Shown: piece by piece, positions 21,804 to 22,580 of the stretch
Position numbering within the stretch: position 1 is the first letter of the stretch
Layout of the letters: the number at the start of each line of letters is the position of its first letter
Assembly: GCA_964293305.1 (NCBI GenBank)
Contig: CAXYYO010000049.1
Span: forward strand, 1-22,580
Reading direction: 5' to 3'
DNA: 22,580 nt
Origin: CALAGJ01 sp964293305
GTDB lineage: Bacteria > Bacteroidota > Bacteroidia > Chitinophagales > Chitinophagaceae
Position numbers and translations under genes: made by a program
The notes under the pieces: model-generated
What the model was told of the DNA's origin: nothing
What the model saw: the letters and a program-made list of their open reading frames with translations, nothing else
Databases searched by the model: none

Positions 21804-22580
21804 ATGAGAATAAGCATATCCCTTTTGCTATCTACGATTACATTTAATTTTTGTAGCAATCTACAAGCTCAGTATCCAATTATTTCTGATTATATTTTCA
21901 ATGAAAAACAAGAAAATATTTCTGATAAAAATGATGCTGTTTATATACTCAGAATAGAGCAGCAAGATGATACTACTTTTATCAATAGATTTTATAATGT
22001 AATGGGACCTATGATTTATCAGGAAACTTATAAAGATGCAAAAAACGATACTGGACATGGGGTTTTTTGTTGGTATAATTAACTGGGTGATATTGATAGT
22101 TCTGGATATATTTTCAATAACCAAAAAGAAGGAATTTGGAAATTTTATGTAAATGCCAAAGTTGTAAAGCAGGTTGAATTTCTGCATGATGTTATTCAAA
22201 ACGAAAAATTTATTAATGATACATTAAGCGAAAATAATCCAGATGGTAGTCCAGATTTTCATCCTGCTAAATTTAAACCAACATTTGGATATATAAGTTG
22301 GGATGCTTACATTTTTAGTAATATACATAATACTATTGCAAAAGATAATAATATCAATAAATATATCCGAGGTCCATACACTTGTATTGTTTGTTTCTTG
22401 GTTTCTAAAGAAGGAGAAATTATCAATCGAAACACTTACCTTACTACGTCTGAACATATTCTGATTGATGAAGATGTGCTGAAAATGATTCGAAAAAGTA
22501 CATCATGGATACCAGCCACAAAAAATGGGATCGATGTAGATTTTACCACAAAACTGCAACTAACCTATATGGCTGATGAA
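21804..22580 (+). pseudogene. TonB C-terminal-domain-like secreted protein, interrupted by an in-frame stop (partial at right edge)
   Basis: The frame starts with a signal peptide (about 1-22, NLQAQYP) and runs 92 codons to a TAA at 22080-22082, then continues in the same frame for 166 more codons to the window edge without another stop. The stop falls inside a MORN/YwqK-like segment: GVFCWYN before it and LGDIDSSGYIFNNQKEGIWK after it read as one unit. The downstream part has LVSKEGEI, TSEHILIDEDVLKMI and SWIPATKNGIDVDF, the pattern of TonB C-terminal domains, where a Trp-x-Pro-A/G and NG turn is typical. There is no N-terminal TonB membrane anchor. A single nonsense change in otherwise intact sequence suggests a recent mutation or a sequencing error. 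Confidence 0.75.

Overview
The window looks like chromosomal DNA of a low-GC Bacteroidota, most likely a Chitinophagaceae relative. The reasons are: an ECF sigma/FecR pair with Bacteroidota-type domains (DUF4974, STN), DUF4835 and DUF4296 genes behind coaBC, a secreted protein with a type IX secretion C-terminal domain, menaquinone synthesis by the futalosine route (MqnE), absence of clear Shine-Dalgarno sequences, and several promoters that fit the Bacteroidota -7 consensus TAnnTTTG. The family-level placement is inference.

Layout. 1-285: remnant of a tyrosine recombinase running off the left edge, followed by short intergenic repeats. 286-3693 (minus): a three-gene signalling operon made of an ECF sigma factor, a FecR anti-sigma factor and an outer-membrane-type protein with STN, carboxypeptidase-regulatory and 16-residue repeat regions. 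This last gene sits where a TonB-dependent receptor would normally be. 3860-5116: a PLP aminotransferase. 5609-6652: a MurG-like glycosyltransferase. 6704-7471 (minus): exonuclease III. 7597-9858: a bifunctional RelA/SpoT enzyme. 9987-11984: proC and the menaquinone gene mqnE. 12030-14510 (minus): operon coaBC, DUF4835 (named PorD in some annotations), DUF4296 lipoprotein. 14863-16413: a secreted S74-chaperone protein with a type IX sorting domain, closed by a strong terminator. 16585-19070: a small LTxxQ-like protein, a nitronate-monooxygenase-like flavoprotein with a G9 tract, and an Ldh_2-family dehydrogenase. 19236-21458: a GNAT acetyltransferase, two tiny membrane proteins and a DUF2975/XRE regulator pair. 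21804-right edge: a TonB-C-like gene broken by one in-frame stop.

Most genes are housekeeping or routine accessory genes. The parts that deserve attention are the sigma/FecR/STN-repeat operon, the S74 plus type IX domain combination, the G9 homopolymer inside a coding region, the nonsense codon in the last gene, and at least three families of short intergenic repeats. I saw no rRNA, tRNA, CRISPR array, phage module or complete insertion sequence.
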